Origin: Synechococcus sp. HW_metabat.54
GTDB taxonomy: Bacteria; Cyanobacteriota; Cyanobacteriia; PCC-6307; Cyanobiaceae
Direction: 5' to 3'
DNA length: 12,395 nucleotides
Assembly: GCA_018623675.1 (NCBI GenBank)
Contig: JAAZVJ010000011.1
Coordinates: forward strand, 1-12,395
Position numbers and translations under genes: made by a program
Shown: positions 9,285-12,395 of the stretch, piece by piece
How the letters are laid out: every line of letters starts with the position of its first letter
How positions within the stretch are numbered: the first letter of the stretch is position 1
Notes under the pieces: generated by a model
What the model saw: the letters and a program-made list of their open reading frames with translations, nothing else
Databases searched by the model: none
Told to the model about the DNA's origin: nothing

Positions 9285-11000
9285 ATGCGCATCGCCCTGG
9301 CCCAGCTCAACCCCCTGGTCGGCGACCTGGTCGGCAACGCAGAGCGCATCTTGGAGGCCTGCCATCAGGCCCATCAACAGCAGGCTGATCTGGTGGTCAC
9401 ACCGGAGCTGGCGCTCTGGGGCTATCCCCCCCGCGATCTGCTGCTCAGCAGCACCCGGGTTTCCCAACAGCAGAGCGTGATGGACACGCTGAGCCAAAAA
9501 CTGGCCAGGATCTCCGCAGACCTGGGGGTTCTTGTTGGCCTAGTGGAGCCCACCCCTGATGGCCAGCATCCCCGCCTGTTCAATGCCATCGCCCTGATCC
9601 GCCACGGCCGGTGGCAAATGGTGGGCCGCAAGCAACTGCTGCCCAGTTACGACGTCTTCGACGAAACCCGCTACTTCCGCGCTGCGGAAGGCCCCTCCAG
9701 CCTGGTCTTCCCAGTCGCCGACCGCGATTGGCGACTGGGACTCACCCTCTGCGAGGACCTCTGGGTCGATCCCAACCTGCATGACCAACGGCTATGCGGC
9801 CCCGACCCGATTGCAGCCCTCGAGCCCCAAGGCTGCGATCTACTCCTCAACCTCTCGGCATCGCCTTTCGGTCGCGAAAAAACGGGCGTGCGCCATCAAT
9901 TGGCACAGCAAGCGGCACGTCGTCTTGCCTGCCCTGTGGTGTACGTGAACCAGGTGGGAGGCAATGACGAACTGGTCTTTGATGGCGCCAGCTTTGTCGC
10001 CCTGCCCGACGGCCACCCCCAAGGGGGCCTGGCCTTGGAACTCCCCAGTTGCACGGAAGCTGTTGCCGTGTGGGATACAAAGGAGCAAGCCGGAGCGAGT
10101 CGGGCGCCAACGCTCACGTCCCGACCGATTGAAGAAGCGCTCTTCCGCACCCTGGTGCTTGGAGTCCGCGACTACGCCGGCAAGTGTGGTTTCAAGCAAG
10201 CGTTGCTCGGCCTAAGCGGTGGCATCGATTCAGCCCTCGTGGCCGTGATCGCCGCCGCTGCCCTTGGAGGGGATCACGTCCAGGGATTGCTGATGCCATC
10301 ACCCTGGAGTTCTCAGGGATCCATTGTCGATGCCGCAGCCCTCGCGGAACGCCTGGGGCTCAGCACCCACACCGTGCCGATCGCACCGCTGATGGAGGGC
10401 TATGACACCACCCTCATACCAGTGCTGTCTGGAGCTCCCACGAATGTGACCGCCGAGAACCTGCAATCGCGGATTCGCGGCACCTTGCTGATGGCGGTGG
10501 CCAATCAACAGGGGCAGCTCCTGCTCTCCACGGGCAATAAATCGGAATTGGCCGTGGGCTACTGCACCCTTTACGGCGACATGAACGGCGGGCTCGCCGT
10601 CATTGGCGACCTCTACAAATCCACTGTTTTCTCCCTGTGCGATTGGCTCGACAGCCCTGCCTCGAGAGGCTGTCGCCAGGAGCTGGGTCTGCCGCTGGAG
10701 GGAGAGCTGGTGGGCCAGGAAATCCGCGAAAAACCCCCAAGCGCTGAACTCCGCCCCGACCAGAAAGACAGTGATTCCCTGCCGGACTACGGCGTTCTGG
10801 ATCCTTTGCTCAAAGATCTGATCGAAGGGCGCTGTGGGAGAGATCAATTATTGGAGCGTGGTCATCCAGCTGCAGAGGTTGATCGGGTGCAACGCCTCGT
10901 GCAGCGGTCTGAGTTCAAACGCCGTCAGGCAGCCCCCTTACTGAAGGTGAGCAACCAAGCATTTGGTTCGGGATGGAGGCTGCCGATCGCAGCGGGCTGA
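9285..11000 (+). CDS. nadE: Glutamine-dependent NAD+ synthetase NadE
   Basis: Makes NAD from deamido-NAD using ATP and ammonia taken from glutamine, the last step of the pathway. The 571-residue protein fuses two domains. The N-terminal nitrilase-type glutaminase (about 1-265) has catalytic triad E41 (TPELALWGYPPRD), K116 (GRKQLLPSYDVFDE) and C156 (LTLCEDLW). The C-terminal synthetase (about 280-560) has P-loop SGGIDSALVA (311-320), LLSTGNKSELAVGY (413-426) and EKPPSAELRPDQKDSDSLPDY (482-502). Every key residue is present, and the length fits bacterial glutamine-dependent enzymes. The ATG at 9285 is preceded by AAAGG (9277-9281), overlapping the nadD stop. Coupling of nadD and nadE in one unit ensures both final steps are made together. 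Confidence 0.97.
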   Translation: MRIALAQLNPLVGDLVGNAERILEACHQAHQQQADLVVTPELALWGYPPRDLLLSSTRVSQQQSVMDTLSQKLARISADLGVLVGLVEPTPDGQHPRLFNAIALIRHGRWQMVGRKQLLPSYDVFDETRYFRAAEGPSSLVFPVADRDWRLGLTLCEDLWVDPNLHDQRLCGPDPIAALEPQGCDLLLNLSASPFGREKTGVRHQLAQQAARRLACPVVYVNQVGGNDELVFDGASFVALPDGHPQGGLALELPSCTEAVAVWDTKEQAGASRAPTLTSRPIEEALFRTLVLGVRDYAGKCGFKQALLGLSGGIDSALVAVIAAAALGGDHVQGLLMPSPWSSQGSIVDAAALAERLGLSTHTVPIAPLMEGYDTTLIPVLSGAPTNVTAENLQSRIRGTLLMAVANQQGQLLLSTGNKSELAVGYCTLYGDMNGGLAVIGDLYKSTVFSLCDWLDSPASRGCRQELGLPLEGELVGQEIREKPPSAELRPDQKDSDSLPDYGVLDPLLKDLIEGRCGRDQLLERGHPAAEVDRVQRLVQRSEFKRRQAAPLLKVSNQAFGSGWRLPIAAG

Positions 11001-11004
11001 GCCA

Positions 11005-11018
11005 AATTGAAGACAATT
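11005..11018 (+). repeat. Short inverted repeat before ald
   Basis: AATTG-AAGA-CAATT, a 5-bp stem with a 4-base loop, lies in the 28-bp gap between nadE and the alanine dehydrogenase gene. It is too short and AT-rich for a terminator; it might be a protein-binding site or chance. Confidence 0.3.
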
Positions 11019-11028
11019 CCCGGCAACC

Positions 11029-12168
11029 ATGGCCCACTCCGTTCTCACGGCGCCAATGGCCACCATCGGCGTTCCGAGCGAAATCAAGGTTGATGAGCAG
11101 CGGGTTGCTCTCACACCCGATGCGGTGCGAGAGCTGGTGACCCAAGGACTTGAAGTGCGCGTGCAAAGCGGTGCCGGCTCCGGAGCCGGCATCGATGATC
11201 AGGCCTTCACTGCGGCAGGGGCACGTGTGGTGACACGCGAAGAAGCCTGGGCTGCCCATCTGGTGGTGAAGGTGAAGGAGCCTCAACCGGAGGAATTTGC
11301 CTTCCTTCGCGATGACATGGTGCTGTTCACCTATCTGCATCTGGCGGCCTACCCGAAGGTGGGAGAAGCCCTGCTGGATGCCGGCACCACAGGCGTGGCC
11401 TACGAAACCGTCCAGCTGGAAAACGGCAGCCTGCCCTTGCTCGCACCAATGAGCGAAATCGCTGGGCGTCTGGCGGCCCAGGTTGGGGCCCACCTGCTTG
11501 AGCAACCCCACGGAGGACGCGGTGTGCTCATGGGGGGCTGCACCGGAGTTCGGCCGGCCCGTGTTGTCGTGCTTGGCGCTGGCACCGTGGGGTGGAACGC
11601 CGCACGCCTGGCAGCAGCCATGGATGCGGAAGTGATGCTCTTGGATCACTCCCCCGAAAAGCTGCGCAGCCTCGAAGCCGCCCGACGGGGTCGATTGATG
11701 AGCGTGGTGAGCAGCCGAGGCCTTCTGGAACGACTGGTACCCAGTGCCGATCTACTGATTGGAGCAGTGCTCACCCCCGGTGGACGGGCACCAACCCTGG
11801 TGGATGAGTCGCTGGTGAAAGCCATGAAGCCGAGGTCGGTGATCGTGGATGTGGCGATTGACCAGGGGGGCTGTGTGGCCACAAGCCAAGAGACCACCCA
11901 CACCAATCCCACCGTGTCGATCCATGGGGTGCAGCACTACGCCGTCGGGAACATGCCCGGGGCCGTGCCCTTCACATCCACCGAAGCCTTGGTGAGCGTC
12001 ACCTTGCCCTACATCCTGGGCATTGCGGGGCGCGGCCTGGAAGAAGCCGTCACCGAGCGACCGGAATTACTTTCTGGCCTCAATACGGTGCAGGGAGCGG
12101 TGTGCCACCCCGGGGTGGCCAAAGCCCTGGGCGTTCAGCCTCGCCACCCCATGGCCTGCCTGCGGTGA
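11029..12168 (+). CDS. ald: Alanine dehydrogenase
   Basis: Reversible NAD-linked deamination of L-alanine to pyruvate and ammonia in the cytosol. Counting from the ATG at 11029 (379 residues), the substrate-side residues expected from the family are R25 (EQRVALTPD), K83 (KVKEP) and H104 (TYLHLAA). The Rossmann fold loop GAGTVGWNAARLAAAMDAEV lies at 183-202. The catalytic aspartate D278 is in VIVDVAIDQGG, followed by HYAVGNMPGAVPFTSTEAL (303-321). A second ATG at 11056 begins MATIGVPSEIK, matching the usual start of the family and giving 370 residues, close to the typical 371; neither start has a clear Shine-Dalgarno. It follows nadE after 28 bp and may share its transcript or use a promoter within nadE. 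Enzyme identity is firm; start uncertain. Confidence 0.95.
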   Translation: MAHSVLTAPMATIGVPSEIKVDEQRVALTPDAVRELVTQGLEVRVQSGAGSGAGIDDQAFTAAGARVVTREEAWAAHLVVKVKEPQPEEFAFLRDDMVLFTYLHLAAYPKVGEALLDAGTTGVAYETVQLENGSLPLLAPMSEIAGRLAAQVGAHLLEQPHGGRGVLMGGCTGVRPARVVVLGAGTVGWNAARLAAAMDAEVMLLDHSPEKLRSLEAARRGRLMSVVSSRGLLERLVPSADLLIGAVLTPGGRAPTLVDESLVKAMKPRSVIVDVAIDQGGCVATSQETTHTNPTVSIHGVQHYAVGNMPGAVPFTSTEALVSVTLPYILGIAGRGLEEAVTERPELLSGLNTVQGAVCHPGVAKALGVQPRHPMACLR

Positions 12169-12212
12169 GGCATAAAGGCACGTAACTGATACGCAATTAA
12201 CGCCATCACATG

Positions 12213-12395
12213 TCAGTCAAGGGCGCGAATGTAGAGCCATTCGCCAGTGGGGTTCCCATCGCGACGCTGGAACAACGAGGTTTCCTGCAGGCTTCCACGC
12301 TGATTTAAGGCCTGATAACGGGCAACGAAACAAACCGTTCCCTCAACCTCATCATCGCGACCCCGCTCCACACGGATGATCTCCAAGCCCAACCA
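12213..12395 (-). CDS. YchJ-family (UPF0225) protein, C-terminal part, cut by window edge
   Basis: The last 60 residues of a leftward gene are present; the start lies beyond the right edge. They read WLGLEIIRVERGRDDEVEG, then TVCFVARYQ, a charged linker, ETSLFQRRD and a closing GEWLYIRALD. This is the layout of the NTF2-like C-terminal domain of YchJ/UPF0225 proteins (WLGLEI, GTVEFVARY, LHERSRF and GRWYY strands). Family members usually also carry N-terminal SEC-C cysteine metal-binding motifs; that part is not visible here. Function of the family is unknown. It converges on ald, 44 bp away, with no obvious terminator between. Confidence 0.75.
   Translation of the reverse strand, partial: WLGLEIIRVERGRDDEVEGTVCFVARYQALNQRGSLQETSLFQRRDGNPTGEWLYIRALD

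Noticed and set aside
11173..11190. Perfect 18-bp palindrome GCCGGCTCCGGAGCCGGC inside ald
   Set aside because: It encodes part of a glycine/alanine-rich loop (GAGSGAG) that is conserved in alanine dehydrogenases, so codon choice for a repeated protein motif explains the symmetry.
12169..12212. Possible terminator between ald and the YchJ-family gene
   Set aside because: I found no stem with a following T-run on either strand in these 44 bases.

Overview
The window is a typical stretch of chromosome from a marine picocyanobacterium of the Synechococcus/Cyanobium type. Two sequence features support this. First, a PSRP-3/Ycf65 ribosomal protein gene is present, a family confined to cyanobacteria and plastids. 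Second, the groESL control region carries both a CIRCE operator and a match to the cyanobacterial K-box. The GC-rich, tightly packed gene arrangement also fits. No rRNA, tRNA, CRISPR array, transposon, phage gene or other sign of recent transfer was seen.

Left part (1-3268): the groES-groEL chaperonin operon runs leftward, with groEL cut by the window edge. It is divergent from the ATP synthase pair atpD (beta) and atpC (epsilon), which runs rightward. The 239-bp region between them holds CIRCE (HrcA operator) and the K-box-like site for groESL. A strong hairpin lies between atpD and atpC, and a classical rho-independent terminator follows atpC.

Middle part (3269-6314): after a gene-free spacer of about 205 bp comes the leftward PSRP-3 gene with its own terminator. 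Its start codon overlaps that of a rightward HAD-family hydrolase. A leftward aminopeptidase P-family gene then converges on the HAD gene.

Right part (6326-12168): five closely packed rightward genes look like one transcription unit. They encode a CNNM/CBS membrane protein without the usual CorC_HlyC tail, a GTPase with a DUF697-like C-terminus, NadD, glutamine-dependent NAD synthetase (NadE) and alanine dehydrogenase. Two of the junctions are stop/start overlaps (TTGA and ATGA). NadD and NadE are the last two steps of NAD synthesis, and alanine dehydrogenase uses NAD(H). The link to the GTPase and the CNNM protein is not explained by known biology. At the right edge lies the C-terminal part of a leftward YchJ-family gene.

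Nearly all of this is conserved housekeeping content. I found no clearly new system. The observations most worth a second look are the dual CIRCE/K-box control region, the hairpin between atpD and atpC, the two divergent gene pairs with essentially no promoter space, and the coupled GTPase in the NAD operon.
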